Assembly (NCBI GenBank): GCA_910585705.1
Contig: CAJUER010000001.1
Span: 980,840-1,044,839, forward strand
Length of the DNA: 64,000 nt
Direction of reading: 5' to 3'
DNA from: an uncultured Christensenella sp.
GTDB taxonomy: Bacteria > Bacillota > Clostridia > Christensenellales > Borkfalkiaceae
Made by a program: the position numbers and the translations under genes. This document shows, piece by piece, positions 32,714-40,243 of the stretch. The notes below the pieces were generated by a model that saw only the letters and a list, made by a program, of their open reading frames with translations, was not told the origin of the DNA and searched no databases. Every line of letters begins with the position of its first letter. Within the stretch, counting starts at the first letter, position 1.

Positions 32714-33781
32714 TTAATTGCAGATAAGCAATTCTTTAATTTTTCCACGACCGTCCGACTTGCTGTTTATCATACGGTTTGCCTCGACTTTATTGATTTT
32801 GTATGATTTGTAAAGATCTTCAAAGAAAGTATCTTCTTCATTGATGTTTTGTGGGTCTGAATTGCTTAAAACAATTTTTGCACCAGTTTCATTTATTTCG
32901 TTAATAAAGTGCGCTAAACGAATTTGCTCGTTATCGTCAAAAACATCAGTGTTATAAGAAGTAAAACCCGAAGTTTCTGAAATAGGTCTGTAAGGGGGAT
33001 CTAAATAAACAAAACTTTCTTCGTCTATTACGCACTTTGAAAGGGAGTAATCACCACAAACAATTTCAACGTTTTGCAATGCGTTCGAAACATTCCGCAG
33101 ATTATCTTCATCACAAATACAAGGATTTTTATATGCCCCCATAGGAACGTTAAATTGTCCTTTGCGATTAACTCGATACAGACCGTTAAAGCAAGTTTTA
33201 TTCAAGAATATAAATAAAGCAGCTTTTTCTATGGAATTATTTTCATTTAGTTCAAGATTATTGAATTTATCTCGTGCAGTGTAGTAAAAGTATTTGCGAC
33301 CGTTTTCGTCCATAGGCAAAAACAATAATTGCATTTCAGTAAGTTTAGATATAAGTGCATCAACGTCATTTTTAATAGCCTTATAAGCATTTATAAGCTC
33401 TGCGTTTATATCGCTTATATAAACCTTATCAAAGTCAAACTTCGATAATACATTGAAAAGTAATGCGCCACCGCCGACCATTGGTTCAACGTATTTTGTT
33501 AAAACTCGTTCGCCGTCAGTTGGAAGCATTTTTTCAAGCTCGTTTACAAGCTGGCTTTTACCGCCAACCCATTTAACAAACGGTTTTAACTGTACAACAT
33601 TTTGTTTCTCATATCTGATAGTGCGTTTATCAACAGGCTTTTCTGCGGTACTCGGAATTATCCACATATTACCGACCATCATTGCACCGTCAATACGATT
33701 TTCAGAGCAAAGAATTGCTACACGTCTTTGAGAAATATTCCATTTTTCAGCCGCTTCTTTTGCGGAAATAAAACTTAACAT
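32714..33781 (-). CDS. dpnM: HTH-fused Dam-type adenine methyltransferase, cassette 1
   Basis: A 355-aa fusion. Residues 1-60 form a small helix-turn-helix of the excisionase/MerR type (SAKEAAEKWNISQRRVAIL, then GNMWIIP), and residues 66-355 a Dam/DpnM N6-adenine methylase: PFVKWVGGKSQL, PMVGGGALLFNVL, FLNKTCFNGLYRVN and catalytic DPPYRP. It methylates GATC and protects against the cognate DpnII. A longer frame is open upstream, but ATG 33781 follows GAGGTG, and its cassette 2 twin starts at the same residue. The HTH may let the protein sense or repress its own promoter, which carries a palindrome over the -10. Confidence 0.92.
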   Translation of the reverse strand: MLSFISAKEAAEKWNISQRRVAILCSENRIDGAMMVGNMWIIPSTAEKPVDKRTIRYEKQNVVQLKPFVKWVGGKSQLVNELEKMLPTDGERVLTKYVEPMVGGGALLFNVLSKFDFDKVYISDINAELINAYKAIKNDVDALISKLTEMQLLFLPMDENGRKYFYYTARDKFNNLELNENNSIEKAALFIFLNKTCFNGLYRVNRKGQFNVPMGAYKNPCICDEDNLRNVSNALQNVEIVCGDYSLSKCVIDEESFVYLDPPYRPISETSGFTSYNTDVFDDNEQIRLAHFINEINETGAKIVLSNSDPQNINEEDTFFEDLYKSYKINKVEANRMINSKSDGRGKIKELLICN

Positions 33782-33805
33782 ATTGCACCTCAAACTAATA
33801 AGAAT

Positions 33806-33834
33806 ATTATATTCTAAAACTCGAATAAAAGCAA
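33806..33834 (-). promoter_or_regulatory. Promoter of DpnII cassette 1, with palindrome on the -10
   Basis: Minus-strand TTGCTT (33834-33829), 17-nt spacer, TATAAT (33811-33806). AGAATAT-T-ATATTCT (33801-33815) is a 15-bp palindrome covering the -10. The same promoter recurs in cassette 2. Confidence 0.75.
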
Positions 33835-33865
33835 GCAAATCTTTGTTAAATTATAAATTGGCACT

Positions 33866-33924
33866 GTGGCGGGTGCTTGAATAAACGAGCGCGCGGCTAC
33901 GCCGCGCGTTCAAGCACCCGCCAC
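33866..33924. repeat. Interrupted inverted repeat upstream of cassette 1
   Basis: GTGGCGGGTGCTTGAA (33866-33881) pairs with TTCAAGCACCCGCCAC (33909-33924); inside, CGCGCGGC-TAC-GCCGCGCG (33890-33908) forms a second stem. The 17-nt stretch ATAAACGAGCGCGCGGC is identical in the cassette 2 hairpin. Confidence 0.75.
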
Positions 33925-34032
33925 AAAAGGAAACAACCGAATAAAAAGAAAGATATGAACGCCGAGCGGAAAGGGCGTTTGCGCTAAACCGCTTGCAAAT
34001 CGCCCCATTCTTCGTGCGGCGGCGTAATTCAT

Positions 34033-34066
34033 AACCTTATACTTTTTAGTATAGGGTTGTTTTTTT
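34033..34066 (+). terminator. Plus-strand terminator with no evident upstream gene
   Basis: AACCTTATACT (34033-34043) pairs with AGTATAGGGTT (34048-34058), one G-T pair, TTTT loop, then GTTTTTTT. No plus-strand gene lies between the divergent Dam promoter and here, so it may mark an unseen small transcript or insulate the rep promoter. The rest of 33925-34217 shows nothing else I can support. Confidence 0.6.
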
Positions 34067-34217
34067 CTTTTAACGGTGGTGCGCCCAGTTTTCACTGCTT
34101 GCGACAATGCTTTGCAAAATTCCGCATATACTGTCATAATTTTCAGCTTTCAGCGGTGTAAACTGTCTTTTGCAAGGCATTCCGCAAAAAAATTTAAAAA
34201 ATAATGTAAACAAATGT

Positions 34218-34246
34218 TTGACTTTATTCTTTTTGCGTTATATAAT
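34218..34246 (+). promoter_or_regulatory. Promoter of the rep leader RNA
   Basis: TTGACT (34218-34223), 17-nt spacer, perfect TATAAT (34241-34246); start about 34253. Confidence 0.82.
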
Positions 34247-34252
34247 ACTTGT

Positions 34253-34515
34253 ACGCACAAAAAAAGTGCGGTTACAACTTAATATGAGTAACTGCGTCAA
34301 TAGGAAATCTATTGTGCAGCTAAAACAGCATACCAGTGTATAGTTTAAGGTGCGAAGTAGCGATTGAGTGAAAAGCCGGCTCACCCCCAACACAAAGAAA
34401 AGGTGCAGAGTTGCGTTTTGATAAGAGAGAAGATAGCACACTCTTATTCAACGGGCGATGTACAAAGTTTTATGAGATTAAGTTCTCGTAAGATTTTGTA
34501 CATCGCCCTTTTTTC
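34253..34515 (+). ncRNA. Structured leader RNA upstream of the rep operon
   Basis: About 260 nt between the promoter and an intrinsic terminator. Local stems include CGCAC/GTGCG with an A7 loop, GTTAC/GTAAC, CAATAG/CTATTG with a 5-nt loop, and ATAAGAG/CTCTTAT near the 3' end. It matches no RNA family I recognise. It may be a free small RNA, a conditional terminator (riboswitch-like) or part of copy-number control of the HUH Rep. Confidence 0.5.
34453..34514 (+). terminator. Intrinsic terminator ahead of the rep operon
   Basis: GGGCGATGTACAAA (34453-34466) pairs perfectly with TTTGTACATCGCCC (34495-34508), with an inner TATGAGA/TCTCGTA stem, then TTTTTT. It lies between the rep promoter and the first start codon, so expression of the operon needs readthrough. 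Confidence 0.85.
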
Positions 34516-34547
34516 GTGCAAATTTTTTCGATTTGGAGGACAGAAAT

Positions 34548-34691
34548 TTGCAGGAAAACAAAACACAACAATTAGAAGTTATCACTATCGGAAAACCCGA
34601 CATTCGGGCATTGACCGAAAGCGAGCGCACAGCTTTTTTTGAAACGCTTTTAGCAAGGCTTAAAGAGCTGAAACAACTAAACGGAAATTAA
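34548..34691 (+). CDS. Small ORF (47 aa) ahead of rep
   Basis: A 47-codon reading frame starting at TTG, with a strong GGAGGA (34535-34540) seven nt upstream, encoding MQENKTQQLEVITIGKPDIR and a helical, charged C-terminus rich in Leu/Lys/Glu. Its stop is 13 nt before the rep ATG and overlaps rep's AGGGGG ribosome site, so translation may be coupled. Function unknown; such short helical proteins in small replicons are often copy-control or accessory factors, which is only a guess. Confidence 0.7.
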   Translation: MQENKTQQLEVITIGKPDIRALTESERTAFFETLLARLKELKQLNGN

Positions 34692-34704
34692 GGGGGAAAA
34701 TGAT

Positions 34705-35616
34705 ATGCCATATATAGGAACAAAAGTGTATTCAGACGGCGGACATTATATCGCCATACCACCCGAAAATTTTCCGAGCAAACAGCGTAAACGGAAAAAG
34801 CCAAAACCTACTACTACACCAAAGACGGACGGAACACCACCTACTACGCCGAAAGAGAAATTTGAAACGGCGTACAAGGAAAGCCAAAGCCTACCCAAGC
34901 GAGAGCGGAAAAAGTATATTGCCGACAAGCTGAAAGCCGAGTTTAAAACCGCAGAGCAAGTAAAGGAATTTGTAGAAAGCAATATCGAGCGCAAGAAAAA
35001 CAACGCTTATAAACGCTATACAAGACTATGGCGCAAAGTGCATTTACAAAAAGAATGGAATTATTTTGTAACCTTTACCTATTCGGACGAACAACATACC
35101 GAAGAAACCTTTAAGAAGAAGTTGCGGAACGCACTCAAACACGCCGTAAACCGTAACGGTTGGAAGTATATCGGCGTATGGGAACACAGTCCAGAGAAAC
35201 AACGCCTACACTTTCACGGCATATTCTATATACCCGAAAACGCTATGATAGGCGAAATTGTGGAAGTTAAAGATTACAGCACAAAAAGCCACCGTATGCA
35301 GACAACATACCAAAATACCCACTTTCTAAAAGAGTTCGGGCGCAACGATTTCAAGGCAATAGATATTCCTAACGATATATCGCAGTCCGTTAAATACTTA
35401 CTCAAATATATCGAGAAGTCTGGTGAAAAACTTGTTTACGGCGGTAAACTACCTACCTACTTCAAGAGCGATATTTTGGACGAAGATATAGCTTGCGGTT
35501 TTGGTGTGGACGAAAAGAAGTTACTACTGTTTGACAATTTTGAATGTATAGACGAGGGCGTACTTATGGGCAAAGTAAGTCCCGAAGTTATAGAGCAAAT
35601 GCCCAAAGCCAATTAA
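34705..35616 (+). CDS. HUH-type replication initiator (Rep)
   Basis: A 303-aa rolling-circle replication initiator. After a Lys/Pro/Thr-rich N-terminus, the three nicking-domain motifs occur in order: FVTFTYS (121-127), the metal-binding LHFHGIF (168-174) and YLLKYIEKSG (231-240) with the candidate catalytic tyrosine. Only one catalytic Tyr need be used (Tyr231 or Tyr235). It would nick an origin on the element and prime circle formation or replication. The start at 34705 has AGGGGG 8 nt upstream. It belongs to a small element with the serine recombinase; there is no helicase domain. Resembles plasmid/microvirus-type initiators, but the exact family is not certain. Confidence 0.82.
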   Translation: MPYIGTKVYSDGGHYIAIPPENFPSKQRKRKKPKPTTTPKTDGTPPTTPKEKFETAYKESQSLPKRERKKYIADKLKAEFKTAEQVKEFVESNIERKKNNAYKRYTRLWRKVHLQKEWNYFVTFTYSDEQHTEETFKKKLRNALKHAVNRNGWKYIGVWEHSPEKQRLHFHGIFYIPENAMIGEIVEVKDYSTKSHRMQTTYQNTHFLKEFGRNDFKAIDIPNDISQSVKYLLKYIEKSGEKLVYGGKLPTYFKSDILDEDIACGFGVDEKKLLLFDNFECIDEGVLMGKVSPEVIEQMPKAN

Positions 35617-35852
35617 ATATTTTGTCTATCGACCGGCGGAGCGTAAACGGAAACGCACTCTGTTGCAAGGGTAAAATGCACTACAGGCGTAGCCCTTGCA
35701 TCAGAGGAAGCCTTACGCTTCTGCGATGTATCTTAATTGCAAAAATTCAAGACTGGTATATCGCAAATCAAACTTGAATTTGCGTTTTCGTTTGTTCGCC
35801 CCTTGTCGAAAGACAAAATAAAAAATCTATTTTAAAAGGAGTTTAAAGAACT
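35617..35852 (+). other. Structured intergenic region between rep and the recombinase gene
   Basis: Contains a nested hairpin TGCAAGGG...CTAC-AGGC-GTAG-CCCTTGCA (35664-35700), a GAAGC/GCTTC hairpin (35707-35721) and a CGCAAAT/ATTTGCG stem before TTTTCGTTT (35762-35789). It could hold a replication origin or simply terminators; no nick-site consensus could be assigned by eye. Confidence 0.4.
35762..35789 (+). terminator. Terminator of the rep operon
   Basis: CGCAAAT (35762-35768) pairs with ATTTGCG (35778-35784), then TTTTCGTTT. It separates rep from the recombinase gene, which has its own AAGGAG ribosome site. Confidence 0.6.
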
Positions 35853-37358
35853 ATGAAAACAGCAGTTATCTATGCAAGATACTCTTGCGATAACCAAACA
35901 GAACAAAGCATTGACGGACAGTTGAGAGTTTGTGAAGAATACGCACAGCGCAACAATATTCTCATACTCAATACTTATATTGACCGAGCTATGACAGGTA
36001 CTAACGATAACAGACCAGACTTTCAAAAAATGCTTAAAGACAGCTCACGCAAAGAATGGAATTATGTGCTTGTATATAAGTTAGACCGTTTCAGCCGTAA
36101 TAAGTACGAAACGGCAATACATAAAAAGACTTTAAGAGATAACGGCGTTAAGGTGCTTTCCGCTATGGAAAATATACCCGATACACCCGAAGGCATTATA
36201 CTCGAAAGTTTGCTCGAAGGTATGAACCAATACTATTCAGCCGAGCTTGCACAAAAGGTAAGTCGTGGAATGAAAGAAACACGGCGCAAAGGTTTATATC
36301 AAGGCGGTGCGGTATTGTACGGTTACAAAATAGACGGACGGAAAATAGTAATTGACGAGAACGATGCCGAAGTAGTCCGCTATATGTACAAACAATATGC
36401 AAACGGCGTATTTGTTAGAGATTTAATCAAGGACTTGACCGATAAAGGAATTTTATACAAAGGCAAGCCGTTCGTTAAAAACAGCGTTTACAATATTTTG
36501 CGTAACGAAAAGTATTCGGGCGTATATAAACACGGCGAAGAAGTCATTGATAATATGTATCCGCAAATCGTTCCCACCGACATTTACGAAAAAGTCCGTA
36601 TGAAAGTTACTAATAATAAGTACGGCAAAAAGAGCGTTAAAATTGATTTTCTGTTACGGCAAAAACTGATATGCGGAAATTGCGGACAGCCTATGCACGG
36701 CGAAAGCGGTACAACCCGAAACGGAACGAAAATTTATTACTACAAATGCAACGGACGGAAAAAGCGAATTAACGATTGCAACAAAGGTATGATACGCAAA
36801 GAAGTAATTGAAGATATTGTTACCAAGACCGCCTTTGAAGAATTAAGCAACCCCGAAAATATGAGCTATATTGTAAATGAGCTTTTGCAAATACAGGAAA
36901 TGCAATTAAAAGAAAATTCCGTTTTAAAGGTTTTAACGAAACAGCAAAAGCAGGTTGAAACGGCTATAAACAATATGGTTAATGCCGTTGAGCGTGGTAT
37001 TATAACTAACGCAACAAGTAAGCGTTTAAAAGAGCTTGAAAGCCAACAAGAGCTGTTAGAACGGCAGATACTCATAGAACGCAGTAAACAAGCCGTACAG
37101 TTTAAAGCAAGCGACATCAGAGAGTTTTACGAGAAAATGTTGCACGAGCCGAAAATGCTTATTACCTACCTTATAAAGCAAGTAGTCTTATATGACGATA
37201 AAATCAAAATACAATTTAACAGCCCCATAAGAATTAGTCCCGATGACGAAAGTTGTCGGGGCTTTTCCTTTTATTCGGAAACTATCGAATTGATAACTTT
37301 CAAATGGGCGAATACGAAACCTTATACGCAGAAAACACAAATTGAGTGCTATATATAG
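35853..37358 (+). CDS. Large serine recombinase
   Basis: A 501-aa site-specific integrase of the large serine type. The catalytic domain starts VIYARYSCDNQTEQSIDGQL (Ser11) and includes DRAMTGTNDNRPDFQKML, YKLDRFSRNKY and the recombinase/zinc-ribbon region with LICGNCGQPMHGE and YYKCNGRKK plus a Cys further on; a coiled coil (about 370-430) precedes the C-terminus. It would join short att sites to insert or excise the surrounding element, so the pair rep plus recombinase is probably the mobility unit of this island. AAGGAG upstream of ATG 35853. Confidence 0.93.
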   Translation: MKTAVIYARYSCDNQTEQSIDGQLRVCEEYAQRNNILILNTYIDRAMTGTNDNRPDFQKMLKDSSRKEWNYVLVYKLDRFSRNKYETAIHKKTLRDNGVKVLSAMENIPDTPEGIILESLLEGMNQYYSAELAQKVSRGMKETRRKGLYQGGAVLYGYKIDGRKIVIDENDAEVVRYMYKQYANGVFVRDLIKDLTDKGILYKGKPFVKNSVYNILRNEKYSGVYKHGEEVIDNMYPQIVPTDIYEKVRMKVTNNKYGKKSVKIDFLLRQKLICGNCGQPMHGESGTTRNGTKIYYYKCNGRKKRINDCNKGMIRKEVIEDIVTKTAFEELSNPENMSYIVNELLQIQEMQLKENSVLKVLTKQQKQVETAINNMVNAVERGIITNATSKRLKELESQQELLERQILIERSKQAVQFKASDIREFYEKMLHEPKMLITYLIKQVVLYDDKIKIQFNSPIRISPDDESCRGFSFYSETIELITFKWANTKPYTQKTQIECYI

Positions 37359-37360
37359 AG

Positions 37361-37383
37361 AGCCGTGAACAACGGCTATTTAT
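37361..37383 (+). terminator. Weak terminator after the recombinase gene
   Basis: AGCCGT (37361-37366) pairs with ACGGCT (37372-37377), 5-nt loop, then ATTTATT. Confidence 0.45.
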
Positions 37384-37391
37384 TCCACAGT

Positions 37392-37530
37392 GCTATTGAC
37401 TGAAACTTTTCTTGCGGTGTGTATATAGGCAAATAAGGGCGAAACACAGCAACCCACTGAGATAAATCTCGGTGGGTTTTGGTTTGCCTTTGGCGCACGA
37501 GCCTAACACACCGCAATTTCAGTCAATAGC
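37392..37530. repeat. Concentric four-stem palindrome behind the recombinase
   Basis: Nested perfect arms: GCTATTGACTGAAA (37392-37405)/TTTCAGTCAATAGC (37517-37530); TTGCGGTGTG (37412-37421)/CACACCGCAA (37507-37516); AGGCAAA (37427-37433)/TTTGCCT (37483-37489); AACCCACTGAG (37451-37461)/CTCGGTGGGTT (37468-37478), the last followed by TTGG. The two outer arms are back to back on the right side and 6 nt apart on the left. Candidate origin, recombination site or structured RNA. Confidence 0.85.
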
Positions 37531-37627
37531 CTTTTGCGGCATAAACCGCCGTTGCGCTTGATTTTTAAGTAAAAGAAAATAACCTAACCCGATACTTTTG
37601 TAAGTATTCGAATTAGGTTATGAATGG

Positions 37628-37679
37628 TGCACCACGACAAAGGGGGAAAGCGTTTGCTTTCCCCCTTTGTCGTGGTGCA
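37628..37679. repeat. 24-bp perfect hairpin
   Basis: A 24-bp stem (37628-37651 with 37656-37679) with a GTTT loop; the left arm begins TGCACCACGACAAAGG. It is followed by no T-run. A smaller stem ATAACCTAA/TTAGGTTAT lies just before it, around 37579-37621. No gene is supported in 37531-37893. Confidence 0.8.
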
Positions 37680-37804
37680 AGATATGAGAAGCCATATGGA
37701 TTCGCGCGAGGAGCGCAAGCGACGACGCTCTGCCGAAGGTTCCCGCTTGTAGAAAATGGCTAAATTCCTTACGGAAAATCATACTTAGTTTTTTCTGGAA
37801 AGAA

Positions 37805-37844
37805 GAAGTCGTGCCGTTATAATTACATTTCGACTTCATTTTTT
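37805..37844 (+). terminator. Terminator-like hairpin near the end of the recombinase region
   Basis: GAAGTCG (37805-37811) pairs with CGACTTC (37831-37837), followed by ATTTTTTAT. It could end a plus-strand transcript crossing the palindromic region. Confidence 0.45.
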
Positions 37845-37893
37845 ATGCATAAATGGCAATCTTAAACGTATTATATAGTTGATTAAACTATAA

Positions 37894-38607
37894 TCAATAA
37901 TTTCCCCACTCACACAATGCAATAGTAAAAATATCAATATAATTTTCCAATTCATTTACATGAATTTTTCCGTTAAAGTAGATATTATGGTTAGGTTCGA
38001 TTTTTGCTTGATAATCATATAAAAAAATTCCATTGTTATGTTTAATCTCAGACAGATAATATAATGGCAAATTCCCTGTTATTTTCAAAATTGCATGGGT
38101 TTTAAAATCAAAATCTAAACTTATAAAATTTCGCACATCTTCGTAATCAATCAAAAAAGAATCTGGTTCAATATTACAATACCTATCAGTAGATTTATAA
38201 AAATACCAAACTATGTCTATTAATTCTTCACACTCTACTTGACTCGGAGGAGTATGACCATCATATTCAATACCATTTCTTATCGAAATTAATTTGTTTA
38301 TTAATAAGGGCTTGACTATACCCAACTCTTCTAATTTTTCTAATTTTTTCTTTTTACCAAATTTTTGAAAATTTAAATTATCTATTCCTAAATGCAAAAA
38401 TAATGTGTTTATTCTATAATTGATAGCTTTGCGCAAATTAGAAATTACATCAGATAAATATAACTCGTCATTAATTTTTAAAAGTTAATAAGCATGATCA
38501 ATTAAACGATATCCTTTTATACTATTTTCTGAGAAACAAGATGAAGATGATTCAAAATAACATGAATTATTAATCATCGCTTCCATCACATCACAAACTA
38601 AATACAT
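37894..38607 (-). pseudogene. Island gene broken by one in-frame stop codon
   Basis: Reading from ATG 38607 gives MYLVCDVMEAMINNSCYFES..., 40 codons, then TAA at 38487-38485, then an open frame of the same phase (LLKINDELYLSDVISNLRKAINYR...) to the stop at 37894; without the TAA it is 237 codons. The downstream half alone can start at TTG 38436. The upstream part has a G9 run as ribosome site directly before the ATG. Family unknown; the C-terminal half is basic and hydrophobic. Located 20 nt after the cassette 2 methylase, the slot that holds an unrelated 204-aa gene in cassette 1. Most likely a fresh nonsense mutation or a strain-level or assembly variant. Confidence 0.7.
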
Positions 38608-38627
38608 ACCCCCCCCCATATAAAGTT

Positions 38628-39365
38628 TTACTTCATAAACACAAACAAGTACTCGTGTGCTAACAGTAAAAAATTAAATTTTACACTGTTTGTTTTCCAA
38701 TATCCCGTTGCTTTGCAATTGTGTTGTTCCTTTATTATTATTTCTTTTGCCTTAAAACCTGCGAGTTCAAATATTCGCATTGTTTCAAAAGCGAGCGGTT
38801 GCACCATTCCTTTATGCCGCATATCGCCCATAAGAATGGCGCAAAACTTGTCTTTTTTCAAAACACGATAACTTTCTTCGGCGACTTTGCCTATCTCAAA
38901 TAAAAAATCTTTTTGGGGCAAAAGCGACAAATCTCCGTAAATATCTTCGCTGTAATGAATTATATCGGCATACGGCGGGTGCGTACAAATTAAATCAATA
39001 GAATTATCGAGTAAGTCCAATTTGCGCGCATCGCCATTTATGAGAGTAGTAGTATATTGTGTTTCAAAGTCAAAAGCACACTTATTTTTTGTTATTTCAA
39101 TAGCCGATGGATTTATATCAATACCGATAAAATTGCGTTGCGTTAATTTTGCTTCGACTGCCGTTGTACCGCCACCGACAAACTGATCTAAAACAGTATC
39201 GCCTTCTTCCGAATAACGCAATATTATATTGCGCGGAATATAAGGCGACCAATTACCGCGATATTTTGCGTCGTGCGTTGCCCATTTGCCGCGATCGGGG
39301 AACGACCATATCGTATTTGTTTCGAGTTCAAAATTATCTGGTTGCAATGGAATTTGTTTCGGCAT
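38628..39365 (-). CDS. DNA methyltransferase of DpnII cassette 2
   Basis: A 245-aa paralogue of the cassette 1 methylase: DQFVGGGTTAVEAKLTQRNF then THPPYADIIHYSEDIYGDL. A longer frame is open upstream but ATG 39365 begins the shared MPKQIPLQPDNFELETNT. It follows the DpnII stop by 1 nt exactly as in cassette 1. Probable second protective methylase of the GATC system; its exact target base is not known from sequence. Confidence 0.85.
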   Translation of the reverse strand: MPKQIPLQPDNFELETNTIWSFPDRGKWATHDAKYRGNWSPYIPRNIILRYSEEGDTVLDQFVGGGTTAVEAKLTQRNFIGIDINPSAIEITKNKCAFDFETQYTTTLINGDARKLDLLDNSIDLICTHPPYADIIHYSEDIYGDLSLLPQKDFLFEIGKVAEESYRVLKKDKFCAILMGDMRHKGMVQPLAFETMRIFELAGFKAKEIIIKEQHNCKATGYWKTNSVKFNFLLLAHEYLFVFMK

Positions 39366-39366
39366 A

Positions 39367-40230
39367 TCAATCAAACAACCTTTCGAGTATACCGTTTTCC
39401 AAATCAGCAATACAGTACATATTGTTTAAAACGTCAAAAGTTTCTTCCAAATTGTGCCGTGCTGATTTCCACCCGTTGTAACCATCCGTAAACCATACAA
39501 ACGCAAAACCGTCAATATGTTTTGCTTCTAATGCAATCGTCTTGTAACTTCTCGCGATTTCATTTAATTTCGAACCACCGCCAGTATAAAAATTCGTTTC
39601 TATAGCGTAAATTGTTTTGCCCTTCTTGACAACGAAATCAAAACGTTTTTCGGCTTTGCCTTGATTGGAAATGCCAGATAAATCAATATTCCATTTTCTT
39701 TCAATAGCGGACAGCTTCATTTCCTTAAAGTATGTATTGCCTTTAACAAGTCCTGCTTTTAGAAGGTAATCTTCCACAAGGTTTTCCATTAAATGACCGC
39801 CGCGATTTTTACGCCCATTGCTATCAAGTCCAACTTCTACACCCGTAACATAATCGACAAGGTTGTTGATAACGTGATTTGCAATTAAATCAAACAAACC
39901 CGTCTTTTGCATAAACATAATGTATTCTTTCGCGGTATAGTTAGATTTAGCAAAGTTAAAAAGATATTCGCCGTCCCCGTCGATAGCATAAATTTCACAA
40001 CCGCGAATGGCAAGTAAAATGGGAATGCATTTCAATACTTGCGGGTAATCGTTTATAATTTTATCAAAATCGTGTTCTATATTTTTCGATCCGATCAGCG
40101 AATTAAGAATACTCAATTCGACTTTTATGTTTTCAATATTGCCGTATACTTTATCAAAATCAACATAGTACCCATAATCGCAAATGCATGATTTGAATGT
40201 TTTAAGCCATTCGTTAAAATTTCTTTTCAT
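39367..40230 (-). CDS. dpnII: DpnII-type restriction endonuclease (GATC), cassette 2
   Basis: A 287-aa DpnII homologue, about three quarters identical to the cassette 1 copy by eye and equally complete: SLIGSKNIEHDF, LVDYVTGVEVGLDSNGRKNR, RFDFVVKKGKTIYAIETNFY, GSKLNEIARSYK. No frame disruption or loss of the D..ExN core is seen. It lies 13 nt after the HTH-Dam gene; there is no 179-aa gene between, unlike cassette 1. Two active GATC nucleases in one locus would be redundant, so either one may be silent or specialised. Confidence 0.92.
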   Translation of the reverse strand: MKRNFNEWLKTFKSCICDYGYYVDFDKVYGNIENIKVELSILNSLIGSKNIEHDFDKIINDYPQVLKCIPILLAIRGCEIYAIDGDGEYLFNFAKSNYTAKEYIMFMQKTGLFDLIANHVINNLVDYVTGVEVGLDSNGRKNRGGHLMENLVEDYLLKAGLVKGNTYFKEMKLSAIERKWNIDLSGISNQGKAEKRFDFVVKKGKTIYAIETNFYTGGGSKLNEIARSYKTIALEAKHIDGFAFVWFTDGYNGWKSARHNLEETFDVLNNMYCIADLENGILERLFD

Positions 40231-40243
40231 AGGTTTATTCTCC

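Noticed and set aside
33910..34137. 75-aa minus-strand frame upstream of rep
   Set aside because: It spans the plus-strand terminator (34033-34066) and part of the cassette inverted repeat, and has no ribosome site.
37607..37634. Possible tRNA 3' remnant (ATTCGAATT...GGTGCACCA)
   Set aside because: The surrounding bases do not form a T-stem or acceptor stem, and GGTGCACCA alone could occur by chance in a window of this size.
37618..37839. 73-aa frame on the minus strand across the 24-bp hairpin
   Set aside because: Its sequence is built on the hairpin and the junction repeat and has no ribosome site; I treat it as chance coding across a structured non-coding stretch.
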